The notes: a model not told the origin generated them from the letters alone. A stretch of 41,278 nucleotides of DNA from Candidatus Bacteroides pullicola (GCA_019115825.1 DXCV01000078.1:1-41278); one strand, 5' to 3'; positions 7,254 to 16,001 are shown, counted from the first letter of the stretch. Numbers and translations are program-made.

Positions 7254-7261
7254 TACCTTTG
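7254..7261 (+). promoter_or_regulatory. -7 box of the AraC-type regulator
   Basis: TACCTTTG matches TAnnTTTG, with TTG at 7234-7236 as a possible -33 element. Transcription would start near 7268, about 12 nt before the ATG at 7280. This rules out the longer reading frame that opens at 7049. Confidence 0.6.
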
Positions 7262-7279
7262 TCCTCAAAACAACTGAAG

Positions 7280-8113
7280 ATGGAAACAGACCGTTTGAAA
7301 GGTATCAATACGTTGCGTTACTCGGACATTTTTCTGACCATGTATTCTGACAATGGGAGCAGTTGCCTGCATCGCAACCATTCTCATGTATTGGTCTATA
7401 TGTATTCCGGAGAATTGGAAATAAAGGAGCATGAGAAAGTCACCCGGCTGCACAAGGGGGATTGTGCGTTTATCCGCAAGGATTTCGGTGTGCAGCTCAC
7501 CAAGCAAGCCTACAAAGAGGAGCAGTTCAAGGCTATCTTCTTGATGTTCACGGATAAATTTCTGCGCAGCTTTTACAGCCGTTTGGATAAGGAAAGCCTG
7601 CCGGAGAATGCACGGCGAAGCAAAGTCAGCGTGTACAGACTGCCGTCAAACCGCCCCGACATAGTCAGCCTGTTCGAGTCGATGACTCCTTATTTTGATT
7701 CCGGCATCCGCCCTACGGATGAGTTGCTGGAATTGAAGATGACAGAGGGCATGTATGTGCTGCTGAACACGGACCGGAATCTGTATGCCTCGCTTTTTGA
7801 TTTTACCGACCCGTGGAAACTAGACATCATGGGCTTTATGGAGCAGAACTACATGAACGACCTTACCTTGGAGGAAATGGCCAATTACACCGGGCGCAGC
7901 CTTGCCACGTTCAAACGCGATTTCAGCAAAGTGAGCAGCCTGTCTCCTCAAAAATGGGTGATTCGCCGCAGGCTCGAAGCTGCCCATGCACTCATCCTGT
8001 CCGGCGCACGGAAAGTGACAGACATCTGTTACGAGGTAGGTTTCAAGAACTTGTCCCACTTCTCAAAGGCATATAAAGGGCTGTACGGCTGTTCACCCGT
8101 TCACAGCGTCTGA
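7280..8113 (+). CDS. AraC-family transcriptional regulator
   Basis: From the ATG at 7280 (METDRLKGINTLRYSD) the protein has 277 residues. The N-terminal half (about 1-150) looks like a cupin-type ligand-binding domain (HSHVLVYMYSGELEI, LHKGDCAFIRKD). The C-terminal 100 residues contain the two helix-turn-helix motifs of the AraC/XylS family: LTLEEMANYTGRSLATFKRDF, one long stretch here split by the turn, and VTDICYEVGFKNLSHFSKAY. The frame extends upstream to 7049, but that part crosses the GC-rich repeat and the promoter and is not protein-like. The O-acetyltransferase that follows on the same strand has its own -7 box and is a plausible target. The effector is unknown. Confidence 0.9.
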   Translation: METDRLKGINTLRYSDIFLTMYSDNGSSCLHRNHSHVLVYMYSGELEIKEHEKVTRLHKGDCAFIRKDFGVQLTKQAYKEEQFKAIFLMFTDKFLRSFYSRLDKESLPENARRSKVSVYRLPSNRPDIVSLFESMTPYFDSGIRPTDELLELKMTEGMYVLLNTDRNLYASLFDFTDPWKLDIMGFMEQNYMNDLTLEEMANYTGRSLATFKRDFSKVSSLSPQKWVIRRRLEAAHALILSGARKVTDICYEVGFKNLSHFSKAYKGLYGCSPVHSV

Positions 8114-8182
8114 TATTCCATATTGAACTGTACGGCAAAATACTTTGAGCCGGCGGGCAAAGCCTTTCTCAATAAGCCCAGC

Positions 8183-8190
8183 TACCTTTG
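8183..8190 (+). promoter_or_regulatory. -7 box of the O-acetyltransferase gene
   Basis: TACCTTTG matches TAnnTTTG, 27 nt before the ATG at 8218. The alternative TTG start at 8188 falls inside this box and is therefore unlikely. Confidence 0.55.
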
Positions 8191-8217
8191 CACCGAAATC
8201 TTAAAACAGAAAACAAT

Positions 8218-8793
8218 ATGGATATTTTCGAGAAAGACCTTTCGGGCGCAATGGTTTCGCCTGACGAACCCGGTTACGACCAACTGATCAGTACCATCTT
8301 CGACACGATGAAGACGGCTGCCGAAATGAATGCCAAAGGATGGCTTTCGCAGGAAGAAGTGCACGACTACCTGCATCGCATCACGGGCAGGGAGATAGAC
8401 CCCAGCACCACGCTGCTGCCTCCGTTTTACGTGGATTATGGCAAGAATATCCGCATAGGCAAAGGCTGCTGGATTCAGCAAGGCTGCACCTTCTTCGACC
8501 GTGGCGGCATCACCATCGGCGAGGGGGTATTCATTGCCCCGAAAGTGAACCTTATCACCATCAACCACGACCCGAATCCCGATAACCGCAGTGCCACATA
8601 CGGCCGTCCCATTGTCATTGAGGACAAGGTATGGATTGGCATTGGCGCTACTGTCCTGCCCGGTGTGCGCATTGGCTATGGTTCTATCGTTGGCGCCAAT
8701 AGTGTGGTTACGCACGATGTACCGCCCATGACCATTGTCGGTGGTAATCCGGCGAAGTTCATCAAAGCGATTGAGATAAAAGACAAGCACTAA
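8218..8793 (+). CDS. Hexapeptide-repeat O-acetyltransferase (maltose/galactoside acetyltransferase type)
   Basis: A 191-residue protein. It has a short helical N-terminus followed by a left-handed parallel beta-helix of hexapeptide repeats (IRIGKGCWIQQG, ITIGEGVFIAPKV, VWIGIGATVLPGVRIGYG, SIVGANSVV) and a C-terminal GGNPAKFI, the standard end of the MAT/GAT/NodL group. The loop INHDPNPDNR carries the probable catalytic histidine. These enzymes transfer acetyl from acetyl-CoA to a sugar hydroxyl in the cytoplasm. The acceptor cannot be deduced. The ATG at 8218 is chosen because the longer form starts inside the -7 box. It follows the AraC-type gene by about 100 bp. Confidence 0.88.
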   Translation: MDIFEKDLSGAMVSPDEPGYDQLISTIFDTMKTAAEMNAKGWLSQEEVHDYLHRITGREIDPSTTLLPPFYVDYGKNIRIGKGCWIQQGCTFFDRGGITIGEGVFIAPKVNLITINHDPNPDNRSATYGRPIVIEDKVWIGIGATVLPGVRIGYGSIVGANSVVTHDVPPMTIVGGNPAKFIKAIEIKDKH

Positions 8794-8818
8794 GCGCGAT
8801 TATTCCAGCGATATTTCC

Positions 8819-8826
8819 TACTTTTG
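8819..8826 (+). promoter_or_regulatory. -7 box upstream of the lipoprotein/PagL-like/recO group
   Basis: TACTTTTG matches TAnnTTTG, about 45 nt before the ATG at 8871. No clear -33 element is seen. Confidence 0.45.
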
Positions 8827-8870
8827 CGGGGGGGAACGGACAACGATGTGCGTTTTTCCATAGGATTTAT

Positions 8871-9869
8871 ATGCGGAATATGCTTTTACTGAAACAGTTA
8901 TATACGCGTCTTGCCTGCACGGCGGGGCTACTCTCCCTGCTGCTGGCTGGATGTAACAGCGACGTGTTCATCGACGAGTTCATGCCCGGTGAGCCTCCGT
9001 CCGTCACCATCGAGCGGGCGGACGAACCGGTTACCGTCTCCTTTGAGGCGGACAACTGGGGCGTACGCTATTTTGAAGACTTGGGATATGGCTTCAGCAC
9101 GCAGTGCACTGACAAGGATGGCAATAGTTGTTATCTGCCGCTGGAAGAAGGACAGGTGGGCACCGTCCGCATCTACAATGAATTTTTCGACTTGGAGGCG
9201 GCGCGGCGCGGCGGGCACGAGCTGGAGCTGACACTCCGGGAGAACCTTTATGACCATCCTGTGGAGTTCGGCCTGGCCGTGGGCAATATGTACGAGGAAA
9301 AACTGATTCCTCTCCTCCTGGCCCCCGGCTCCAAATACCGCGTGGACAGTGTGGCCTATGATTGGAGTCAATTCTTCACCTACGACTACAAGGCGGAGTG
9401 GGTGTACAGTCTTATTGTAGACAATACGTTGGCTGCCGACACGGTATGGGTCAATATCCGCCCGTATGAAAAGGCCGTGCGCCGCGTCCGCTTCTCCATC
9501 CCCGGCCAGGTGATGCCTGCGGATTACTATACCACCATCCTGGGCAACCCCTTGCCCGAGGTCGCCATCCCCGATGTGGAAGGAGGAAAACCCGTCATGC
9601 GGGATACACGCGCCACTTTCAGCCTGGGAGAACAGGACTTGCCTGCCGGCTTGGACAAAAACTTCTCCGCCCGTGTCCCCGTGCCCGCCGGCAAAAAGAT
9701 GGAGGTGGGCGTCTACGTGTCGGTAGAGAACTACTCTGTCCCCTTCACCCTGCATTGCTCCAATCCCGACAACGGCCGGACGCGCACCTTCAGCGGCAAG
9801 CTGACCAGCGACCGTCCTTATGACTATTTCTATATCCGAACTGACTTGAACCACACCGATGAAGAATAA
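8871..9869 (+). CDS. Lipoprotein of unknown function, 332 residues
   Basis: The N-terminus is a lipoprotein signal: a hydrophobic stretch ending in LLLAGC, so C28 would be lipidated and the protein anchored in a membrane, probably the outer membrane. ATG starts at 8871 and 8880 are both possible. The remainder is rich in beta-forming and acidic segments (for example VTIERADEPVTVSFEADNWG near residues 45-65) and has two cysteines close together (STQCTDKDGNSC). I do not recognise a family. It overlaps the next gene by 11 bp, so it probably works with, or is made alongside, the PagL-like outer-membrane protein. Confidence 0.75.
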   Translation: MRNMLLLKQLYTRLACTAGLLSLLLAGCNSDVFIDEFMPGEPPSVTIERADEPVTVSFEADNWGVRYFEDLGYGFSTQCTDKDGNSCYLPLEEGQVGTVRIYNEFFDLEAARRGGHELELTLRENLYDHPVEFGLAVGNMYEEKLIPLLLAPGSKYRVDSVAYDWSQFFTYDYKAEWVYSLIVDNTLAADTVWVNIRPYEKAVRRVRFSIPGQVMPADYYTTILGNPLPEVAIPDVEGGKPVMRDTRATFSLGEQDLPAGLDKNFSARVPVPAGKKMEVGVYVSVENYSVPFTLHCSNPDNGRTRTFSGKLTSDRPYDYFYIRTDLNHTDEE

Positions 9870-11085
9870 CCCTCGCTCCCTGTTCCTACTTCTGGCCTTG
9901 GCCCTTGCGCCCTTTGCGCAAGCCGCCCTGCCCGCCGACAGCACCGCGCGCCCCCGCCTGAACCATGTACTCAGTGCAGAGTTCCGTCCGGCCTACGTCT
10001 TTCCTACCGGTAGTTTCCTACGGGGGGACAACCAGGCGGACCGCCCCATCAACACCAACCTTTCCGGTCACCTGAAGTACGGCTTCCGCTTTGCGCCGGA
10101 CACGTATTGGGGACGGATGTTCCCCCACGTCGTGCAGGGCATCGGTGTGGCATACAACACTTTTTTCAATGCCTCCGAGCTGGGCAATCCCGTGTCCGTC
10201 TATGCCTTCCAGTCGGCCCGCATCGCTACCCTGGCCCCGCGGCTGTCGCTGGACTATGAGTGGAACTTCGGCGCGTCCTTCGGCTGGAAGAAGTTCGATG
10301 AATCCGACAATCCGCGGAATATACAGGTGGGCAGCAAGATAAATGCCTACATCAACCTGGGCCTCTTCCTCAACTGGAAGATTGATGCGCAGACGTATCT
10401 CAAGGCGGGTGTGGACGTGACGCACTACAGCAACGGCAACACGGGTTATCCCAATGCGGGCATCAATACCATAGGCGCTGCGGTGGGGCTGACCCGCTGC
10501 TTCGGTGCGGCAGAGCCTGAGGAAACTTCCGCCGCTTCATCTACCTTCTCGTCCTTGGGACAGGCGGATTTCCACCGCCGGATGAGTTATGACCTGGTGG
10601 TCTATGGAGCCACGCGTAAGAAGGCTGTTTATCCTGCCCAGGCCGACCCCGTGCTGGTGCCCGGCTCGTTCGGCATCGCGGGGCTGAACTTCACGCCCAT
10701 GTACAACTTCAGCCGCTATTTCCGCGCGGGCGTCTCGCTGGATGCGCAGTATGACGAGAGTGCCAACATTGGCCGGCACATTGTCGATGGTCTCATCTAT
10801 CCCAGCGAGGACAACATCCGCTTCCACCGCCCGCCCTTCCGCGAGCAGTTCTCCGTGGGGCTTTCCCTCCGGGCGGAGGTGGTAATGCCTATCTTCTCCA
10901 TTAACGTGGGAGTGGGGCGCAACGTCCTCTGCAAGGGGCGTGACACCGATGCGTTCTACCAGATACTCGCCCTGAAGACCAGCCTGACGCGTCGCCTCTT
11001 CTTGCACGTGGGCTACCAGCTCAGCCGCTTCAAGGACCCTAATAACCTGATGCTGGGATTGGGATGGAGATTCGGGAGGATATAA
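9859..11085 (+). CDS. PagL-like outer membrane protein (possible lipid A deacylase)
   Basis: A 408-residue protein with a signal peptide (cleavage near residue 22, QAA) and many alternating, aromatic-rich strands that suggest a beta-barrel. The segment [17 protein letters not shown] (from residue 187) resembles the active-site strand of PagL-type lipid A 3-O-deacylases, with H189 and S191 as candidate catalytic residues. The glutamate expected about 12 residues further on is not obvious, so activity is uncertain. Its length is about twice that of classical PagL, and the second half (from about residue 235, [18 protein letters not shown]) looks like additional barrel. It overlaps the lipoprotein gene and is followed 10 bp later by recO. 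Confidence 0.7.
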   Translation: MKNNPRSLFLLLALALAPFAQAALPADSTARPRLNHVLSAEFRPAYVFPTGSFLRGDNQADRPINTNLSGHLKYGFRFAPDTYWGRMFPHVVQGIGVAYNTFFNASELGNPVSVYAFQSARIATLAPRLSLDYEWNFGASFGWKKFDESDNPRNIQVGSKINAYINLGLFLNWKIDAQTYLKAGVDVTHYSNGNTGYPNAGINTIGAAVGLTRCFGAAEPEETSAASSTFSSLGQADFHRRMSYDLVVYGATRKKAVYPAQADPVLVPGSFGIAGLNFTPMYNFSRYFRAGVSLDAQYDESANIGRHIVDGLIYPSEDNIRFHRPPFREQFSVGLSLRAEVVMPIFSINVGVGRNVLCKGRDTDAFYQILALKTSLTRRLFLHVGYQLSRFKDPNNLMLGLGWRFGRI

Positions 11086-11095
11086 CTTATCATTT

Positions 11096-11827
11096 ATGTT
11101 GCAGAAGACCCAAGGCATCGTACTCCACACCGTGCGCTACAAGGACACGGCGATGATGGCTACCATCTATACCGAAGTGGCGGGGCGGGCGTCGTTTGTG
11201 GTACCTGTGTCGCGCTCGCGCCGTGCGGCGGTGCGCTCCGTGCTTTTCCAGCCGCCCGCGTTGGTGGAACTGGAGGCCGATGTGCGCCCCAACAATCCCG
11301 TCAGCCGGGTGAAGGAGGCGCGGACGGCGCACCCTTATTTGTCCCTGCCCTACGACCCGTGCAAGGCGGCCATCGCCCTGTTTCTTTCCGAGTTTCTCTA
11401 CCGCGCGCTGCGCGAGGAGGCGGAGAACCGTCCGCTCTTTGCCTACCTGCGCTCGTCGTTGTTGTGGCTGGACGAGTGTCGTGCGGGTTTTGCCAATTTC
11501 CACTTGGTCTTCCTGATGCGCCTTTCGCGTTTCCTGGGCCTCTATCCCAACCTGGAGGGCTATGCCGACGGCGACTGGTTTGACCTGCGTGCCGCCTGCT
11601 TCACGCCCCTGCGTCCCGTGGGTCATGGCGACTGCATCGCCCCCGCCGAGGCCGCGCGCATGGCCCGCCTGATGCGCATGGACTATGCCACGATGCACCT
11701 CTTCCGCCTCTCGCGCGAGGAGCGTGCCCGCTGCCTGGACGTCATCCTGACCTACTATCGCCTGCATCTGCCGGATTTCCCCGAGCTGAAGTCGGTGGAG
11801 GTGTTGCGGGAGGTGTTTGATAATTAA
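11096..11827 (+). CDS. recO: DNA repair protein RecO
   Basis: A 243-residue protein starting [19 protein letters not shown], the typical N-terminal OB-fold of RecO in Bacteroidota. It is followed by a helical C-terminal domain ([29 protein letters not shown]). RecO works with RecR to load RecA on SSB-coated single-stranded DNA in the RecFOR gap-repair pathway. The four-cysteine zinc cluster of some RecO proteins is not seen; cysteines are scattered. The gene starts 10 bp after the PagL-like gene, so it is probably the last gene of that transcript, ending at the terminator at 11902-11943. Confidence 0.93.
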   Translation: MLQKTQGIVLHTVRYKDTAMMATIYTEVAGRASFVVPVSRSRRAAVRSVLFQPPALVELEADVRPNNPVSRVKEARTAHPYLSLPYDPCKAAIALFLSEFLYRALREEAENRPLFAYLRSSLLWLDECRAGFANFHLVFLMRLSRFLGLYPNLEGYADGDWFDLRAACFTPLRPVGHGDCIAPAEAARMARLMRMDYATMHLFRLSREERARCLDVILTYYRLHLPDFPELKSVEVLREVFDN

Positions 11828-11867
11828 AAATTAAGAATGGAGAATTAAGAATTAAGGATGAAGAGTT
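11822..11867. repeat. AT-rich repeat (family A), half copy
   Basis: It shares the 18-mer AATTAAAAATTAAGAATG with 777-794 and continues with degenerate copies of GAATTAAG. It starts at the recO stop codon. No inverted partner is seen here. Confidence 0.55.
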
Positions 11868-11901
11868 GGGCAATGAACAAGGAATGCGTATGAACACAAA
11901 A

Positions 11902-11943
11902 CGGGCCACGAAGTCAGGAAGTCTTTCCCCTCTCCGTGGCCCG
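11902..11943. terminator. Bidirectional rho-independent terminator between recO and the YqeY gene
   Basis: CGGGCCACG (11902-11910) pairs perfectly with CGTGGCCCG (11935-11943) across a 24-nt loop. GCATTTTTAATT follows on the plus strand and TTTTGTG on the minus strand, so both converging transcripts can end here. Confidence 0.75.
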
Positions 11944-11963
11944 GCATTTTTAATTGTTCACTT

Positions 11964-12416
11964 TTAATTGTTCAGCAGTTCCTTCACCTTCGCTGAAATG
12001 GCGCGTCCTTCGGCCACGCCGGCCAGTTGCTTGGTGGCGGTGCCCATCACCTTGCCCATGTCCTTGGGACCGGTGGCACCCACCTGGGCGATGATGTCGC
12101 GGAGGGCAGCCTCCAGCTCTTCGGGCGAGAGTTGCTTGGGCAGGTAGTTCTCCATAACCTTTACTTGGGCCAGTTCTTCGTCGGCCAGGTCTTGGCGTCC
12201 CTGCTCTACGTAGATGGCAGCGGCATCCTTGCCCTGCTTGGCCAGTTTCTGGATAAGCTTCAGGGCATCCTCGTCGCTCAAGGTGTCGTTGGCGCCCGGG
12301 GCGGTCTTGGCCTCCAGGAATACTTTCTTGATATTGCGCAGTGTCTCGAGGGCCACTTTGTCCTTGGCCTTCATCGCGGTTTTAATGTCTTCGCTGACTT
12401 TGTCGAATAAACTCAT
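11964..12416 (-). CDS. GatB/YqeY domain protein
   Basis: A 150-residue all-helical protein (SLFDKVSEDIKTAMKAKDKVALETLR at the start, split by a turn; the C-terminus is GRAISAKVKELLNN). It is a stand-alone version of the tRNA-binding tail of the amidotransferase subunit GatB. The biochemical role of YqeY is not established. It follows ftsZ by 24 bp on the same strand, the usual position in Bacteroidales. Its stop codon lies in a 13-bp sequence (TTTTAATTGTTCA) repeated in tandem at 11948-11960 and 11962-11974. Confidence 0.9.
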   Translation of the reverse strand: MSLFDKVSEDIKTAMKAKDKVALETLRNIKKVFLEAKTAPGANDTLSDEDALKLIQKLAKQGKDAAAIYVEQGRQDLADEELAQVKVMENYLPKQLSPEELEAALRDIIAQVGATGPKDMGKVMGTATKQLAGVAEGRAISAKVKELLNN

Positions 12417-12440
12417 AGTGCTATTGTTTTTTGATTTTGT

Positions 12441-13751
12441 TTAGAACGTGATGACCCCTTCTTCTTCCCCTTGCTGTCCGCCTTCGGCCAGGGCAGCCGT
12501 ACGCTCCTGTTCGGCCTTGGTGCGGATGGCGTTGAGGGTGGTCTTGTCGCGGCGGTAGGTGGGCGATTCCTCGACCATGGCCACCACGCCGGCGTTGTCC
12601 AGGTCTTCGGGGGAGAAGAGGTAGATGTGGCGGCGGCGCGTGGGCTGGTATTTGGCGCGTGTGTCCTTGCCGTAGTAGGTCTCGCGGCGTTTGCGGCGTT
12701 CTTCCTCCTTCTCTTCCAGTTCGGCCAGGCGTTTCTGTTCCTCCAGGCTGCGCTGTTCGATGCGTTCGTCCATTTCCTTCATGTGGATGTCCTGGATGCC
12801 GAATCCGGTGGCCAGGAGGGTGATTTTCACCTGCTCGCCCAGTTCGGGATCTTCGGCCATGCCGAACTTGGTCTCGAAGTCGCGGTTGAAGTGGCTCATG
12901 AAGTCGTCCACCTCGTCCATCTCGCTCATCATCAGTTCGTGGTCGGGGCTGTAGGAGATGTTGAGCAGAACCTTCTTGGAGTTGAAGATGTCGTTGTTGT
13001 TCAGCAGAGGAGAGTGTCGCGCCTGTTCGATGGCCTTGCTGACGCGGTTCTCTCCCTCGCCGAATCCGGTGCTCATGATGGCCACGCCGCCGTCCTTCAT
13101 GACGGTCTTCACGTCGTTGAAGTCCAGGTTGATGATGCCGCGCATGGTGATGATTTCGGCGATGCTCTTGGCGGCGACGAGCAGGGTATCGTTGGCCTTG
13201 GCAAAGGCGTTCTTGACGGAGAGGTCGGGATAAATCTCGCCCAGCTTCTCGTTGTTGATGACCAGAAGGGCGTCCACGTTGCGGCTGATTTCCTCCACGC
13301 CGTCCAGGGCCTGGTCAATTTTCTTGTCGCCCTCCCAGCGGAAGGGTATGGTGACGATGCCCACGGTGAGGATGTCCATCTCCTTGGTGATGCGGGCGAT
13401 GGTGGGTGCGGCTCCGGTGCCGGTGCCTCCGCCCATGCCGGCAGTGATGAACACCATCTTGGTGCCATCGTTCAGCATATTCTTGACTTCTTCGATGCTT
13501 TCTTCTGTGGCTTCTTTGGCTTTGCTGGGGCGGTTTCCGGCGCCGAGTCCCTCGTGTCCCAGTTGCAGTTTGATGGGCACGGGCGATTCTTCCAGTGCCT
13601 TGCGGTCGGTGTTGCACACCACGAACGCCACTTCGTGGATGCCTTCGCGGTACATATGGTTGACGGCGTTGCCGCCGCCGCCGCCCACGCCGATGACTTT
13701 GATGATTTTAGGCGAATCGGTGGGGAAGTCGAATTGTACTCTGTCGTCCAT
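12441..13751 (-). CDS. ftsZ: Cell division GTPase FtsZ
   Basis: A 436-residue tubulin homologue that polymerises into the Z-ring. The nucleotide-binding fold starts with KVIGVGGGGGNAVNHM; the tubulin signature GGGTGTG is at residues 107-113, and the catalytic T7 loop NLDFNDV at 208-214. After the polymerisation domain (to about residue 325) comes a charged, glutamate/arginine-rich linker (LEEQKRLAELEEKEEERRKR) and a distinct tail ending in GVITF, which takes the place of the enterobacterial C-terminal peptide. It directly follows ftsA (32-bp gap that holds GGTTAATGATTA, plus-strand reading). Confidence 0.98.
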   Translation of the reverse strand: MDDRVQFDFPTDSPKIIKVIGVGGGGGNAVNHMYREGIHEVAFVVCNTDRKALEESPVPIKLQLGHEGLGAGNRPSKAKEATEESIEEVKNMLNDGTKMVFITAGMGGGTGTGAAPTIARITKEMDILTVGIVTIPFRWEGDKKIDQALDGVEEISRNVDALLVINNEKLGEIYPDLSVKNAFAKANDTLLVAAKSIAEIITMRGIINLDFNDVKTVMKDGGVAIMSTGFGEGENRVSKAIEQARHSPLLNNNDIFNSKKVLLNISYSPDHELMMSEMDEVDDFMSHFNRDFETKFGMAEDPELGEQVKITLLATGFGIQDIHMKEMDERIEQRSLEEQKRLAELEEKEEERRKRRETYYGKDTRAKYQPTRRRHIYLFSPEDLDNAGVVAMVEESPTYRRDKTTLNAIRTKAEQERTAALAEGGQQGEEEGVITF

Positions 13752-13783
13752 TGTATGTAATGGTTAATGATTAATGCTTAGGG

Positions 13784-15202
13784 TTAGTTGTTCATCGTGT
13801 CGCTGTTGTCGTCCAGGACCTCGTTTCGGAACTTGTCGAACAGGTTGCCGAAGAAGGAGCCTTTCTTGCCTTTTTCCGTGTCAGTGGCGGGCTTCTTCGT
13901 GGTTTTCTCCTTCTCCTTGTCTTTCTCCTTGCCCTTGGTATCTTTGGGTTCGGGTTTGGGCGGTTCGGGGATTTTTACTTCTTCTTGCTGGAAAATAGTG
14001 GGCTGCGGCGCCGGTTCGGGCTTGGTTTGCGGCTTGGGTGTCGCGGCGCAGTTCACCGTGCCTTCGGCCAGGAGCCCCAGCAGGGTGTTCTGCCGTCCGT
14101 CCGTGGGCAGGGTGCCCGGGACGTCGTGCACGTCGGCCTGTATGGTCAGTGCCGTGCGCACCTTCTCCGTGCGGCTCAGCTTGCGGAAGAGGGCTTCCGT
14201 GCCTTGCAGGGAGGCCCCGCCGCCGGTCAGGACGATGCCTGCCAGCAGTTCGCGCTCGTAGCCTGACTGTTGGACCTGATTCCAGGCATTGGCCAGGATT
14301 TCTTCGGCACGCGCGCCGATGATGTCGTTCAGTGCGGACAGCTCGATGTTGCGTCCGTCGTTCAGGGTGCAGGTGGCCGAGGCGTCGGCAGCCGTGTCTG
14401 TGTCGGCGTCGGGCTGGGTGCAGGCGTCGCCGTATTGCAGCTTCAGTTGTTCGGCTTCTTCCTCTTCAATCTTCAGTTGGGTGAGGTCGCGGGTGATGTT
14501 GCTCCCGCCCAGGGGCAGCACGCAGAGGTAGCGTAGGATGTTGTCCTTGTAGACCTGCACGGTGGTGGTGTCTGCGCCGATGTCCACCAAAGCGCAGCCA
14601 GCGCGCAGCTCGTTCTTGGACAGCACGGCGCGGGCCAGGGCCAAGGGGGCTACGGTCAGGTCGGCCGTCTTGACACCTGCCTTCTCGAAACTCTGCTCCA
14701 GGTTTTTCTTCAGCTGGTGGCGGGCAATGAGGTTGAGGAATTGTCCGGTGATGCGTTGTCCCGCCACGCCTACCGGGTCGGCGTGCAGGGTATTGTCTAT
14801 CTTGTATTCCTGCGGAGCCACGTCCAGGATGCACATATCCACCAGGGTGAGCTGACGGTTTTCTTCGTTCAGTGCGTCCACCAGCTCGTCGGAGATGATG
14901 CCTTCCTCGTCCAATGTGCGCCCCACGGCGTTGCGGACCGAGCGCAGCGACTGGCCTCCGATGCCTGCGTAGACCTTGGCGATGGATTGTCCCAACTGCC
15001 CTTCCAGCGCGGAAACGATGCCGCAGATGGCGTGGGCGGCCTTGTCGATGTTGTAGACGATGCCCTTGCGCACGAAGGAGGACGAATCCTCGCTGGTGCA
15101 GGCCAGGACTTCGAGGCTCCCGTCGTCGTGCTTCCGTCCGGCGATGCCGGCGATGCGCGAGGAACCCAACTCGATGGCGGCGATAAATTCTGTTGTTGAC
15201 AT
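13784..15202 (-). CDS. ftsA: Cell division protein FtsA
   Basis: A 472-residue actin-like ATPase that tethers FtsZ filaments to the membrane. The N-terminus AAIELGSSRIAGIAG is the phosphate-1 loop; VDIGADTTTVQVY is phosphate-2, and GIVLTGGGASLQG is the adenosine motif. After about residue 390 comes a long linker rich in proline, lysine and glutamate (KPEPAPQ, KEKDKEKEKTTKK). The end, FFGNLFDKFRNEV, is an amphipathic helix that probably binds the membrane, followed by a short polar tail. It lies between ftsQ and ftsZ, as is standard. Confidence 0.96.
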   Translation of the reverse strand: MSTTEFIAAIELGSSRIAGIAGRKHDDGSLEVLACTSEDSSSFVRKGIVYNIDKAAHAICGIVSALEGQLGQSIAKVYAGIGGQSLRSVRNAVGRTLDEEGIISDELVDALNEENRQLTLVDMCILDVAPQEYKIDNTLHADPVGVAGQRITGQFLNLIARHQLKKNLEQSFEKAGVKTADLTVAPLALARAVLSKNELRAGCALVDIGADTTTVQVYKDNILRYLCVLPLGGSNITRDLTQLKIEEEEAEQLKLQYGDACTQPDADTDTAADASATCTLNDGRNIELSALNDIIGARAEEILANAWNQVQQSGYERELLAGIVLTGGGASLQGTEALFRKLSRTEKVRTALTIQADVHDVPGTLPTDGRQNTLLGLLAEGTVNCAATPKPQTKPEPAPQPTIFQQEEVKIPEPPKPEPKDTKGKEKDKEKEKTTKKPATDTEKGKKGSFFGNLFDKFRNEVLDDNSDTMNN

Positions 15203-15253
15203 AATTTCTGTTTTTAGTATTTGGCTGCAAAGTTAGTTATTTTCTGTCATAGG

Positions 15254-15988
15254 CTAACGCCGTGTGCAGATGATTTGGTTGTCAAATTCCACGTTGATGC
15301 GCGAATATTTGTTCCATCCCACGCGGTTCAGGGCTTTTTCGTAGAATAACTTCACCCGTCTGAGCTTGTGCTCGTAGCCTTGCAGCTTGCCCAGGTAGAT
15401 GAGGTGGTCGCCCACACGGGGAGCCAGTTCGACGGTCTGGTCGGGCAGGATGTGGATTTGTTCCGTCTGTGCCTGCCAGAAAGGATTGCCTTGCAGGAAG
15501 AGTCCGAAGCCATACAGCGGGCCGGTGGCAAAGTCGCGGCTGACGTGCCCCGTGACGACGGGCAATCGTGCCACGCACTTGGCCGAGAGGGGCATCACGC
15601 GGCCTTTGCTGTCCACGTAGTAGCTGTCGTCGCCGTCGCCCATGACGCGCAGGATGGGGAGTCGTTGGCTGACCTCGACGCACACCCGTCCGCCGGGGGT
15701 CTTGTAGCACTCCACCCCGTCAATCAGCGGATGGCCGGCCAGGACTTGCTCCATGCGGCGCGTGTCGATGCTGTCCGTGTTCTTTCCCGCGGGGTCGAGA
15801 TTGTGGCGGCGCAGCAAGGCGGAAATGTCCTGGTTGGTGACAAAGCCTGCGTAGACACTGTCGCGCACAATCAGCTCCAGGCCGGGGCAGGCCTGTCCTG
15901 CGGGCTTCCGGTTGAAGGCTGTGACGGCCAGGAAGAGGTAGGCGGCCGCCACGGCGGTGCAAATGGCTATCAGAATCTTCTTGAACAT
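15254..15988 (-). CDS. ftsQ: Cell division protein FtsQ
   Basis: A 244-residue bitopic protein. A short cytoplasmic N-terminus, a membrane helix at about residues 5-25 (ILIAICTAVAAAYLFLAVTAF), and a periplasmic part with a POTRA-like segment followed by the beta domain (LPILRVMGDGDDSYYVDSKG). The family links early and late divisome proteins through FtsB/FtsL. Its divergence is high, as usual for FtsQ in Bacteroidota, so the call rests on size, topology and position between murC and ftsA. The gap to murC is 13 bp. Confidence 0.88.
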   Translation of the reverse strand: MFKKILIAICTAVAAAYLFLAVTAFNRKPAGQACPGLELIVRDSVYAGFVTNQDISALLRRHNLDPAGKNTDSIDTRRMEQVLAGHPLIDGVECYKTPGGRVCVEVSQRLPILRVMGDGDDSYYVDSKGRVMPLSAKCVARLPVVTGHVSRDFATGPLYGFGLFLQGNPFWQAQTEQIHILPDQTVELAPRVGDHLIYLGKLQGYEHKLRRVKLFYEKALNRVGWNKYSRINVEFDNQIICTRR

Positions 15989-16001
15989 AAGCGGTCGTTT
16001 T

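Noticed and set aside
7049..7279. N-terminal extension of the AraC-type regulator
   Set aside because: It crosses a GC-rich hairpin repeat and the promoter at 7254-7261, and its proline/arginine-rich sequence does not resemble the family.
8188..8217. TTG start for the O-acetyltransferase
   Set aside because: The TTG lies within the -7 box, so it would not be transcribed as a start codon. The ATG at 8218 fits the family.
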